From contig CANBZE010000038.1 in assembly GCA_947373775.1 (NCBI GenBank), forward strand, positions 1-10,437: a stretch of 10,437 bases of DNA, in the 5' to 3' direction. Positions 1 through 8,118 of the stretch are shown here, piece by piece. Below the pieces are notes generated by a model. The model made no database searches. It had not been told where the DNA came from and saw only the letters and a list, made by a program, of their open reading frames with translations. The stretch is from Alphaproteobacteria bacterium (GTDB lineage Bacteria; Pseudomonadota; Alphaproteobacteria; Micropepsales; Micropepsaceae). The first letter of the stretch is position 1. Each line of letters opens with the position of its first letter. Both the position numbers and the translations under genes were made by a program.

Positions 1-126
1 GTGCGCGGCGACACCCAGGCCAATTACGGCAAGGTGATGGAAGTGATGGGCATCCTCGCCGCCAGCGGTTTCACCCATATCGGACTGGTTACCGATGTCG
101 CAAAGCCCAAGCCCGACGCGCAATAA
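1..126 (+). CDS. tolR: TolR, C-terminal end (partial; 5' end outside window)
   Basis: These are the last 41 codons of an open frame that enters from the left and stops at TAA 124-126. The peptide reads like the end of the periplasmic domain of the ExbD/TolR family: a segment YGKVMEVMGILAASGFTHIG followed by LVTDVAKP, matching the family's final helix and strand. TolR is a single-pass inner-membrane protein. With TolQ it forms the proton-driven stator that energises TolA. The gene directly downstream is tolA, which fits the standard tolQ-tolR-tolA order and settles TolR over the paralogue ExbD. The first 32 codons of the tolA frame overlap this end if tolA starts at ATG 95. The N-terminal membrane segment and the key Asp of the proton channel lie outside the window, so they cannot be checked. 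Confidence 0.88.
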   Translation: MRGDTQANYGKVMEVMGILAASGFTHIGLVTDVAKPKPDAQ

Positions 127-937
127 GGTGGCGGCCCAAACCGCCATGCGCCGGCTGCGCCCGACCACGGCGCGGGGGCCGCGCTATGGCGTGGTGGGCT
201 CGCTGCTGTTTCACGGCCTGATCTTCAGCGCCGCCCTGATTACGTTTCACCGCAGCTTCGACACGCCCGAAGACAGCCATGTCGTACCGGTGGACCTGGT
301 GACCATTGCCGACACGACCAATGTCGCGGCCCAGGCTCCGCCCACGCCGGAGCCGCAGAAGATGGACACCCCGCCGCCGGCGCTGGAAGCCCCGCCCGAA
401 CCGACGATGCAGGAAGTCGAGCCCGCGCCCGAACCTCCGGTGCCCGATTTCAAGATTGCCAAGGAAAAGCCAGTGCCGGTGGAAAAGCCCCAGCCCACCA
501 AGAAGGAGATGGCCCAGGACTTCAATGCGCTGCTCAACAAGCTGACCGCGCCGGAAAAGCCGGTGAAGACCGCCAAGGCAGGCCCGCGCGTAATCCAGGG
601 CATCGGTGCTGGCAACCTGATGATGGCCGACATCGCCGATGCGCTCAAAAGCCAGATCTATCGCTGCTGGTCGCCGCCCACCGGCGCGCCCGACGCGCGC
701 GATCTGGTGGTGGATTACGACCTGTCGCTCAATCCCGACGGTTCGGTGGGACAGCTCCAGATGACGCCGGGCACGAGAGCCCAAGCGGCCGGCAACGGCT
801 ATACCCGTGCCGCCGCGGAAGCGGCCAGCCGCGCCATCTATCAGTGCCAGCCTTACCGGCTGCCGCCCGACCGCTATGCCCTGTGGCGGGAAATCAATCC
901 CTTGCGCTTTGATCCGCGCCAGATGATGGGCCAATAA
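95..937 (+). CDS. tolA: TolA, cell envelope integrity protein
   Basis: TolA is the inner-membrane protein that transmits TolQR energy across the periplasm to TolB and Pal. The 280-residue frame has one membrane segment at about residues 31-51, then a segment [11 protein letters not shown] typical of alphaproteobacterial TolA. A Pro/Glu/Lys-rich spacer covers about 80-160 in place of the long Ala/Lys helix of E. coli TolA. The C-terminal globular domain covers about 175-280, with cysteines C191 and C251 that could pair and the closing motif [11 protein letters not shown]...FDP. At 280 residues it is well shorter than the E. coli protein (about 420), mostly in the spacer. The start is uncertain. 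ATG 95 overlaps tolR by 32 nt. GTG 128 and ATG 146 (preceded by AAGGTG at 125-130) would remove the overlap and still keep the membrane helix. Function is clear from context and architecture, although the sequence itself diverges quickly. Confidence 0.9.
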   Translation: MSQSPSPTRNKVAAQTAMRRLRPTTARGPRYGVVGSLLFHGLIFSAALITFHRSFDTPEDSHVVPVDLVTIADTTNVAAQAPPTPEPQKMDTPPPALEAPPEPTMQEVEPAPEPPVPDFKIAKEKPVPVEKPQPTKKEMAQDFNALLNKLTAPEKPVKTAKAGPRVIQGIGAGNLMMADIADALKSQIYRCWSPPTGAPDARDLVVDYDLSLNPDGSVGQLQMTPGTRAQAAGNGYTRAAAEAASRAIYQCQPYRLPPDRYALWREINPLRFDPRQMMGQ

Positions 938-1007
938 TCGTGGAACCTTCAGGGCCCTGCCATGTTGGAGCCATGTTACTGACGTTCAATATTCGCTGGA
1001 GAACAGC

Positions 1008-2300
1008 ATGAAGAAATTTCTGGTCCTGTTTGCCGCATTGGCGGCCCTTTGGACGGCCCCCGCGCACGCCGCGCTGCAGGTGGACGTGACCCAGGGCAAC
1101 GCCCAACCCCTGCCCATCGCCATTCCTGATTTCGTGGGCGATCCGCAAGTTGGCGCCAATGTCGCCGGCGTGGTGCGCGCCGACCTGGAGCGTTCCGGCC
1201 TGTTCCACCCGCTCGACCCCAGGGGATTTGCCGAGCACATCACCAACATCAATACCATGCCCAATTTCGGCAGCTGGCGCGCCATCACCGCCCAGGGACT
1301 GGTGACCGGGCAGGTGACTCAGCAACCCGACGGAAGACTGCGCGTGGATTTTCGCCTGTGGGACGTCTTTGGCGGAAGCCAGATGCTGGGAATGCAATTC
1401 TTTGCCACGCCGGAGAATTGGCGGCGCATCGCCCATATGGTGTCGGACGCCGTCTATGAGCGCATCACCGGCGAGAAGGGCTATTTCGACACCCGCATCG
1501 TCTTCATCTCGGAAAGCGGCCCGGCCACCAAGCGGGTCAAGCGTCTGGCGATCATGGACGAGGACGGCGCCAATCCCATCTTCCTGTCCAGCGGCGCCTA
1601 TATGATCCTGACGCCGCGCTTCAATCCCACCGCCCAGACGATCGCCTACATGTCGTATATCGGCGGCAAGCCCCGCGTGTACCTGTTCGATATCGAAACC
1701 GGCAGGCAGGAGGTGCTGGGCAATTTCCCCAACATGACCTTCTCGCCGCGCTTCTCGCCGGACGGCAACCAGGTGGTGTTGACCCTGGAGAAGGGGGGCA
1801 ATTCCGACATCTATGTGATGGATTTGCGAACCCGCGCCGTTCGCCAGCTGACCACCGATCCGGCGATCGACACCGCCCCAAGCTTCTCGCCCGACGGCAA
1901 GCAGATCGCCTTTGAATCGGACCGCGGCGGCGGCCAGCAGATTTATGTGATGAATGTGGATGGATCGGGCCAGCACCGCATCAGCTTCGGTCCCGGCGCC
2001 AACGGTACCCCGGTCTGGTCGCCGCGCGGCGACCTGCTCGCCTTCACCCGGCGGGTGGGGAATGTCTTCAATATTGGGGTGATGCGCGCCGACGGTTCGG
2101 GCGAGCGGCTGATCTCCTCCGGCGGCAAGGATGAGGGCCCCACCTGGGCGCCCAATGGCCGGGTGCTGATGTACGGCCGCGAAGCCCCGGGCGGCCGCGG
2201 TTCGTCCATCTGGTCGGTGGATGTGACCGGGCGCAATGAGCGGCGGGTGCTAACCCCCGGTTCTGCTTCCGATCCGGCCTGGTCTCCCTTGATCCAGTAG
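1008..2300 (+). CDS. tolB: TolB, periplasmic beta-propeller of the Tol-Pal system
   Basis: TolB is a soluble periplasmic protein that shuttles between TolA and Pal. The 430-residue length equals that of E. coli TolB. A Sec signal peptide covers residues 1-21 (KK start, Leu/Ala-rich core, AHA before the cut), leaving a mature N-terminus ALQVDVTQG. This short strand is the TolA-binding box in the family. The N-terminal domain covers about 22-160, with PLPIAIPDF and [13 protein letters not shown] conserved. The rest is a six-bladed propeller with repeated blades such as FSPDG at 249-253 and 293-297, [16 protein letters not shown] and [11 protein letters not shown]. The start ATG 1008 follows GGAG at 998-1001 with good spacing. 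A 70-nt gap separates it from tolA and no terminator is visible there, so co-transcription with tolA is likely. The stop codon region overlaps a candidate promoter for pal. Confidence 0.97.
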   Translation: MKKFLVLFAALAALWTAPAHAALQVDVTQGNAQPLPIAIPDFVGDPQVGANVAGVVRADLERSGLFHPLDPRGFAEHITNINTMPNFGSWRAITAQGLVTGQVTQQPDGRLRVDFRLWDVFGGSQMLGMQFFATPENWRRIAHMVSDAVYERITGEKGYFDTRIVFISESGPATKRVKRLAIMDEDGANPIFLSSGAYMILTPRFNPTAQTIAYMSYIGGKPRVYLFDIETGRQEVLGNFPNMTFSPRFSPDGNQVVLTLEKGGNSDIYVMDLRTRAVRQLTTDPAIDTAPSFSPDGKQIAFESDRGGGQQIYVMNVDGSGQHRISFGPGANGTPVWSPRGDLLAFTRRVGNVFNIGVMRADGSGERLISSGGKDEGPTWAPNGRVLMYGREAPGGRGSSIWSVDVTGRNERRVLTPGSASDPAWSPLIQ

Positions 2301-2317
2301 GGCGCTTTTCCTAGAAT
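2289..2317 (+). promoter_or_regulatory. Candidate sigma70-type promoter for pal
   Basis: A TTGATC box at 2289-2294 and a TAGAAT box at 2312-2317 are separated by exactly 17 nt. They match the TTGACA and TATAAT consensus at 4/6 and 5/6 positions. The -35 box lies in the last codons of tolB and the spacer covers its stop. Transcription would start near 2324, giving a pal leader of about 120 nt. The leader (2318-2400) is clearly richer in A and T than the surrounding coding DNA. The call rests on sequence match only. Confidence 0.45.
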
Positions 2318-2431
2318 AGGTCTAATTTCGAACGCAATTTTTGGTTCTTTTTACGCCTTAATGCGTTTTTCGATTCAGGTGCGTGTTTATTCTTAGAGCG
2401 GATGCTGCCCGCACCGGCGGTCTCGCTTGCC

Positions 2432-2436
2432 AGGAG
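2432..2436 (+). promoter_or_regulatory. Ribosome binding site that fixes the pal start
   Basis: AGGAG lies 9 nt upstream of ATG 2446. An in-frame GTG at 2383 would give a longer protein but would put 21 unrelated residues before the lipoprotein signal and has no such site. The 2446 start is therefore preferred. Confidence 0.75.
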
Positions 2437-2445
2437 ATTCCAGTC

Positions 2446-2973
2446 ATGACGCCATTTTCCCATTCCATGAAATTTGTCTGCCTATCCGCGGTCCTGGTTC
2501 TGGGCGCCTGCACGCACAAGCAGGAAGCGGTGAACACTGCCCCGCCGCCGGCTGCCGCGCCCGCGCCGATGCCGCCCGCGCCGGTCACCTCCTCGATCCT
2601 GCCCGGCAGCGCCGAGGATTTCCGCGTCAATGTCGGTGACACTGTTCATTTCGGCTACAATGAGTACAGCATCCAGGACACCGACAAGGCTGTCCTTGGC
2701 CGCCAGGCCGCGTGGCTTGCCAAATACCCGGCGGTTCGCGTTTCGGTTGAAGGTCATGCCGACGAACGCGGCACCCGCGAATACAACCTGGCGCTGGGCG
2801 CCCGCCGCGCCAATGCGGTGAAGGAGTATCTGGTCAGCCAGGGTGTCTCCACCGGCCGCGTCGAAACCATTTCCTACGGCAAGGAACGTCCGATCTGCAC
2901 CGATTCGAATGAAGGCTGCTGGGCGCAGAACCGCCGCGGCGTCACCGTCATCAGCGGCGGTGCCAATTCGTAA
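2446..2973 (+). CDS. pal: Pal, peptidoglycan-associated outer-membrane lipoprotein
   Basis: Pal anchors the outer membrane to peptidoglycan and is the target that TolB releases. From ATG 2446 the protein has 175 residues. A lipoprotein signal peptide ends in the lipobox L19-G20-A21-C22. The residue after the lipidated Cys is Thr, not Asp, so Lol sorting to the outer membrane is expected. A Pro/Ala linker covers about 30-50. The OmpA-C peptidoglycan-binding domain covers about 65-172, with VEGHADERGTREYNLALGARRA including D106 and R121, and the closing NRRGVTV. C151 and C158 flank a loop where other Pal proteins also carry a Cys pair. A second in-frame ATG at 2467 would shorten the signal but keep the lipobox. 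The gene lies 145 nt after tolB, has its own candidate promoter and ends in a strong terminator. Confidence 0.97.
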   Translation: MTPFSHSMKFVCLSAVLVLGACTHKQEAVNTAPPPAAAPAPMPPAPVTSSILPGSAEDFRVNVGDTVHFGYNEYSIQDTDKAVLGRQAAWLAKYPAVRVSVEGHADERGTREYNLALGARRANAVKEYLVSQGVSTGRVETISYGKERPICTDSNEGCWAQNRRGVTVISGGANS

Positions 2974-2991
2974 CTTGCGTTAGTTTGCAAG

Positions 2992-3023
2992 AGGGGCGTG
3001 GGATAACTCCCGCGCCCCTTTTT
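2992..3023 (+). terminator. Intrinsic terminator after pal
   Basis: A 12-bp stem, AGGGGCGTGGGA (2992-3003) with TCCCGCGCCCCT (3008-3019), contains one G-U wobble and closes a 4-nt loop TAAC. It runs into five T residues (3019-3023). It starts 18 nt after the pal stop. Transcripts of tolB and pal should mostly end here, so cpoB depends on read-through or a separate start. Confidence 0.9.
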
Positions 3024-3075
3024 GCTTTGCCACGTTTTGCTTTGCCACGTTTTGCTTTGCCAGGTTTTGCTTTGG
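3020..3075 (+). repeat. 15-bp tandem repeat, about 3.7 copies, in the cpoB leader
   Basis: The unit TTTTGCTTTGCCACG occurs at 3020-3034 and 3035-3049 without change, at 3050-3064 with one change (CCAGG at the end), and as a partial copy at 3065-3075. The array begins inside the T-tract of the pal terminator and ends where the GGAAGG ribosome site of cpoB begins (3074-3079). It therefore fills the whole space between the two signals. Each copy brings a further T4 run. No protein is encoded on the + strand here. Confidence 0.92.
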
Positions 3076-3088
3076 AAGGCTTTTCAAG

Positions 3089-4087
3089 ATGATCCAGCGC
3101 ATCGCGGTTTCGGTTCTGGCGCTTTCGCTTTTCTGCGTGCCCGCCAGCGCCCAGCTGTTCGGTCCCAGCGACGAGGACAAGGCGCGTGAGGCCTTCCAGA
3201 CCAACGGCGTGCGCGACCTGCAGGGCGTCACCCAGCAGCAGGATGCCCGCATCAAGACCCTGGAGGACAAGGTCCAGGGCCTGACCCAGAGCCTCAGCCA
3301 GGCCACCGGCACCAATGAGGAACTGAATCACCAGATCCAGATCCAGAACGACAAGATCGACAAGATGCAGAAGGACTTCGCCTACCGGCTCTGCACCCTG
3401 TCGTCGCAGCAACTGGGCGCGGGCGATTCCATGAACTGCGCCGCGGCCGGTACGCAATCGGCCGGCCAACCCGCCATGGCGCCGCAGCCTTATTCCCAGT
3501 TGCGTCCCGGCGATCCCCTGCCGCCGATCGGCGCGGCGGGCACGATCGACGCCAGCGGCAATGGCGGCGGCTTCAATGCAGTGCCGGACGCACCCATGCC
3601 CAATCCTCCTGTGCGCGGGCGTCCGCCCGGCACCCTGGGCACCCTGCCGGCCAATCCCGGTGACGGCGCGCCGCTCAATGGTTCGCTGGCTGGTCCGCCG
3701 GCAAATTCCGCGCAATACGACCAGGCCATGAACCTGATGGGCCGCGCCCAGTATGACGAAGCCTCGGCGGCGTTCCGCGGCTATGCCGACGCCAATCCCG
3801 GCGACACCGACCTGTCGCCCCAGGCGATCTACTGGGTGGCGAACATAAGCTTCATCCACCAGGACTACGCCCCTGCGGCGCGCACCTTCGCCGAAGTGAT
3901 CAAGAAATATCCCAAGTCAACGCGCGCGCCCGACGCTATGCTCAAGCTGGCACAGTCCTTCATGGGCATGGGCCAGAAATCGGAAGGCTGCACCACGCTT
4001 GGCCTCATCAAGACCAAATACCCGAACGCCAGTCCGCAAACGCTTGCCCAGGCCGCGAATCTCCGCAAAACGGCCTGCGGCAAGTAA
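3089..4087 (+). CDS. cpoB: CpoB (YbgF), Tol-Pal associated periplasmic TPR protein
   Basis: CpoB links Tol-Pal outer-membrane constriction to septal peptidoglycan synthesis in E. coli, and YbgF is the older name. The 332-residue protein has a Sec signal peptide at 1-21 (ASA before Q22). A heptad-like coiled-coil stretch covers about 44-101 (rich in Q, L, D, K), corresponding to the trimerisation helix. A long Gly/Pro/Ala linker covers about 115-207. A C-terminal TPR domain covers 208-330, with repeats around YDQAMNLMGRAQYDEASAAF, YWVANISFIHQDYAPAARTF and MLKLAQSFMGMGQ. It is longer than E. coli CpoB (about 263), mostly in the linker, which is usual in alphaproteobacteria. ATG 3089 follows GGAAGG at 3074-3079 (spacing 9). 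Position after pal is the conserved locus order, but a terminator and a tandem repeat lie between. Confidence 0.93.
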   Translation: MIQRIAVSVLALSLFCVPASAQLFGPSDEDKAREAFQTNGVRDLQGVTQQQDARIKTLEDKVQGLTQSLSQATGTNEELNHQIQIQNDKIDKMQKDFAYRLCTLSSQQLGAGDSMNCAAAGTQSAGQPAMAPQPYSQLRPGDPLPPIGAAGTIDASGNGGGFNAVPDAPMPNPPVRGRPPGTLGTLPANPGDGAPLNGSLAGPPANSAQYDQAMNLMGRAQYDEASAAFRGYADANPGDTDLSPQAIYWVANISFIHQDYAPAARTFAEVIKKYPKSTRAPDAMLKLAQSFMGMGQKSEGCTTLGLIKTKYPNASPQTLAQAANLRKTACGK

Positions 4088-4112
4088 GCTTGAATCCGCT
4101 TTTGCCGAAGCG

Positions 4113-5114
4113 ATGGCGGACCATGACGGCGCCATCGCGGTTGCGGTGTCGGGTGGCAGCGACTCTCTCGCATTGATGCACCTGCTGCGCGCCTTTGCGG
4201 AGCAGCGCAAATCAAAACCGCCGGTGGTGCTGACGGTGGATCATGACCTGCGCAAATCTTCCGCCCAGGACGCCAGGCGGGTTGCCGCCTGGGCCAAACA
4301 GGCAGGACTCAAGGTGCAGATTCTGAAATGGACGGGCAACAAACCCAAAAGCGGCATCGAAGCGGCGGCGCGCGAGGTGCGCTACCGCCTGATGGGTGAA
4401 TGGCTGACCAGACACAAGATCGCCATCCTGTTTGTCGGTCACACCGGCGATGACCAGGCCGAGACATTCCTGCTGCGCCTGGCGCGCGGCAGCGGGCTGG
4501 ACGGGCTGGCCGCCATGCGCCCGCGCGCGCCCTGGCCGGTGCCTGGTTTCGCAGATCTGACGGTGGCGCGTCCGCTGCTCGGTTTTCGCCGCGCCGATCT
4601 GCGCGCCCATCTGAAGTCCCGCAAGCAAGCCTGGCTGGACGATCCGATGAATGACGATCCGGCATTTGATCGGGTGAAAATCCGCAAGGCGATGGCAGCA
4701 CTGGTTCCGGCGGGCCTGACCGTGGAACGCATCGGGTCCGCGGCGGCGCATCTGGCCCGCGCCCGCGAAAGCCTGGAGATCGTCACCGAAGCGGTGCTGG
4801 CGCGCAGCGTTCGTGCCGGGGAGGGCGGCGTACTGCTCGATCCCGCCGTGCTGGTGGCGGCGCCGCGCGAGGTGGGCCTGCGCGCCTTGGCGGCAGTCCT
4901 GATGGCGGTTTCCGGGCAGCCATACCGGCCGCGATTCGAGTCGCTGGAGCGTCTTTTCGACCAGATCGGCGGCGGCAGTCTGGGCGCCGGCGCGACCCTG
5001 CACGGCTGTCACATTCGTCCTGCGGGCAAGCGCGGGAAAGATTTTGGCGCAGTCGCCCTGTGGCTCAGCCCCGAAAGTCCAAGGAAAACCGGGAGTTCCG
5101 CCCGCAAGGCCTGA
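4113..5114 (+). CDS. tilS: TilS, tRNA(Ile)-lysidine synthetase
   Basis: TilS attaches lysine to C34 of the CAU-anticodon isoleucine tRNA using ATP, changing both codon reading and charging; it is essential in most bacteria. The N-type ATP pyrophosphatase loop SGGSDS is at residues 13-18, VDHDLR at 42-47 and GHTGDDQAET at 109-118. RPLLGF at 153-158 and DDPMNDDPAFDR at 176-187 are the tRNA-contacting family signatures. The C-terminal part contains TLHGCHIRP and appears to lack a full E. coli-style C-terminal domain (333 residues against about 430). The start is uncertain. The frame stays open upstream to TTG 4044 and TTG 3999, inside cpoB, and residues encoded just before ATG 4113 (LESAFAEA) resemble the helix usually found before the P-loop. 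ATG 4113 is chosen because it leaves a 25-nt gap, but it has no clear ribosome site. Confidence 0.93.
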   Translation: MADHDGAIAVAVSGGSDSLALMHLLRAFAEQRKSKPPVVLTVDHDLRKSSAQDARRVAAWAKQAGLKVQILKWTGNKPKSGIEAAAREVRYRLMGEWLTRHKIAILFVGHTGDDQAETFLLRLARGSGLDGLAAMRPRAPWPVPGFADLTVARPLLGFRRADLRAHLKSRKQAWLDDPMNDDPAFDRVKIRKAMAALVPAGLTVERIGSAAAHLARARESLEIVTEAVLARSVRAGEGGVLLDPAVLVAAPREVGLRALAAVLMAVSGQPYRPRFESLERLFDQIGGGSLGAGATLHGCHIRPAGKRGKDFGAVALWLSPESPRKTGSSARKA

Positions 5115-5170
5115 CGGCCAGGGTCATGCTGTGTTGCGGGAGGCCCCCAAAACTCTTAACGTTTTGATGG

Positions 5171-5199
5171 CTGGCAATGCGCTAAAACCGTCCTATCTA
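5171..5199 (+). promoter_or_regulatory. Possible promoter for ftsH (sigma70- or RpoH-like)
   Basis: CTGGCA at 5171-5176 and TATCTA at 5194-5199 are 17 nt apart. The -10 region TCCTATCTA (5191-5199) also resembles the heat-shock -10 consensus CCCCATNTA at most positions, with a poor CTTGAA-like partner (CTGGCAA). ftsH is under heat-shock control in E. coli, which makes the idea reasonable. The match is weak, so this is a guess about where a promoter in the 134-nt gap after tilS would lie. Confidence 0.25.
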
Positions 5200-5236
5200 T
5201 GAAGGGCGGGAGCCCGGTTCATTCCCGGCAAGTAGA

Positions 5237-5242
5237 GAAGGA
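5237..5242 (+). promoter_or_regulatory. Ribosome binding site supporting the TTG start of ftsH
   Basis: GAAGGA ends 6 nt before TTG 5249. No in-frame ATG lies near. The peptide that follows ([13 protein letters not shown]) matches the N-terminus expected of alphaproteobacterial FtsH, so the rare start codon is well supported. Confidence 0.75.
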
Positions 5243-5248
5243 CGGCCT

Positions 5249-7177
<1,929 letters not shown>

Positions 7178-7194
7178 GGCAAAGACACGATTTC

Positions 7195-7225
7195 AAAAGG
7201 GCGGCTTCGGCCGCCCTTTTCTTTT
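7195..7225 (+). terminator. Intrinsic terminator after ftsH
   Basis: An uninterrupted 11-bp stem AAAAGGGCGGC (7195-7205) pairs with GCCGCCCTTTT (7210-7220) around a TTCG tetraloop, followed by C and TTTT. It lies 17 nt after the ftsH stop and 27 nt before the folP start. The A-tract on the 5' side gives it some activity on the opposite strand too. Confidence 0.95.
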
Positions 7226-7252
7226 ACTCACGCTTATGGCCCTTAGGTGCCC

Positions 7253-8077
7253 ATGAAAATTCTCGGCATTCTCAATGTCACCACCGACAGTTTTTCCGAT
7301 GGCGGCAAGTATCTGGCCGCCGGCGCGGCGCTGTCCCATGCCCAGGTGCTGGCTGCGGGCGGGGCCGATATCATCGACGTCGGCGCGGCCTCATCCCATC
7401 CCGAGGCGCAGGCTGTGGCGCCGGAGGTGGAGATAGGGCGCCTGGCCGCGGTGATCCCCGCGCTGAAGCAGGCCGGATTGCCCCTTTCCATCGACAGCTT
7501 TGCGCCGCAGGTCCAGCGCTGGGCGCTGGAGCAGGGCGTCCACTATCTCAATGACATTCACGGCTTCCCCGACCCGGCGCTTCATCCCGAACTGGCGGCG
7601 TCGCCGGTGAAGCTGATCGTGATGCATGCCGTGCAGGAAAGCGGTGTCGCGGTTCGCACCGAAGTGCCGGCGAGCGAGATATGGGATCGCGTCACCCGCT
7701 TTTTCGATGAGCGCATCGCCATGCTTCAGAAGGTGGGCGTCGCCCGGGACCGGCTGATCCTGGACCCGGGCATGGGCCAGTTCCTGGGAACCGACCCGGA
7801 AAATTCCCTGATCCTGCTGCGGCGCCTTCCCGAGCTGAAGGCCCGCTATGGCTTGCCCCTGCTGGTCTCGGTCTCCCGCAAGGGCTTCTTGCGCAAGCTG
7901 GTGGGCCGCCCGGCCGACGAAGCCGGGGCCGGCAGGCTTCATGGGGAAACCCTGGCTGCCGAGATGTTCGCGCACCGCCAGGGCGCGGACTATATTCGCA
8001 CCCATGCCCCCAGCCCCCTGTCGGATGCCCTTAAGGTGCTGAAAGCCCTCAAGAAGCCTGTTAACCCCCGGCAATGA
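7253..8077 (+). CDS. folP: Dihydropteroate synthase of the Sul1/Sul2-like type
   Basis: The enzyme joins 6-hydroxymethyl-dihydropterin diphosphate to p-aminobenzoate, the folate step blocked by sulfonamides. From ATG 7253 it has 274 residues, close to Sul1 (279) and Sul2 (271). DHPS signatures are present: LNVTTDSFSDGG (7-18), IDVG (41-44), SIDSF (79-83), YLNDIHGFPD (98-107), VMH (123-125), LDPGMG (170-175), VSVSRKGFL (205-213) and IRTHAP (248-253). Several match Sul1/Sul2 and not E. coli-type FolP: ASSHPEA in place of GGESTRPGA, SIDSF in place of SIDT, YLNDI.GFPDPAL, LDPGMG.FL in place of DPGFGFGK, and RTHAP in place of RVHDV. Sul1 and Sul2 have FF after GMG, while this protein has Q176-F177. 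A GTG at 7247 would add two residues. glmM follows 41 nt later. The parallels come from remembered Sul sequences, not from an alignment. Confidence 0.93.
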   Translation: MKILGILNVTTDSFSDGGKYLAAGAALSHAQVLAAGGADIIDVGAASSHPEAQAVAPEVEIGRLAAVIPALKQAGLPLSIDSFAPQVQRWALEQGVHYLNDIHGFPDPALHPELAASPVKLIVMHAVQESGVAVRTEVPASEIWDRVTRFFDERIAMLQKVGVARDRLILDPGMGQFLGTDPENSLILLRRLPELKARYGLPLLVSVSRKGFLRKLVGRPADEAGAGRLHGETLAAEMFAHRQGADYIRTHAPSPLSDALKVLKALKKPVNPRQ

Positions 8078-8118
8078 CTTTGTGGTAAAACAGCCCGTTC
8101 CCGCTGGACCCCGCACCC

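Noticed and set aside
950..993. Palindrome CAGGGCCCTG, an 8-bp direct repeat GCCATGTT (959-966, 970-977) and a TTGGAG-17-AATATT pair before tolB
   Set aside because: The repeats are short and could be chance. The promoter-like pair would start transcription inside the tolB ribosome site, leaving no usable leader.
2331..2370. AACGCA...TGCGTT inverted repeat followed by T residues, as a terminator between tolB and pal
   Set aside because: Only 6 bp of stem around a loop of 25 nt, so too weak to call.
2383..2445. GTG 2383 as an alternative pal start
   Set aside because: It would bury the lipoprotein signal behind 21 unrelated residues, and the AGGAG site clearly serves ATG 2446.
2951..3859. 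Long minus-strand open frame with repeated KAKRG motif opposite cpoB
   Set aside because: It lies opposite a well-supported cpoB gene. Its KAKRG repeats are just the 15-bp tandem repeat read on the other strand. GC-rich coding DNA often leaves such frames open.
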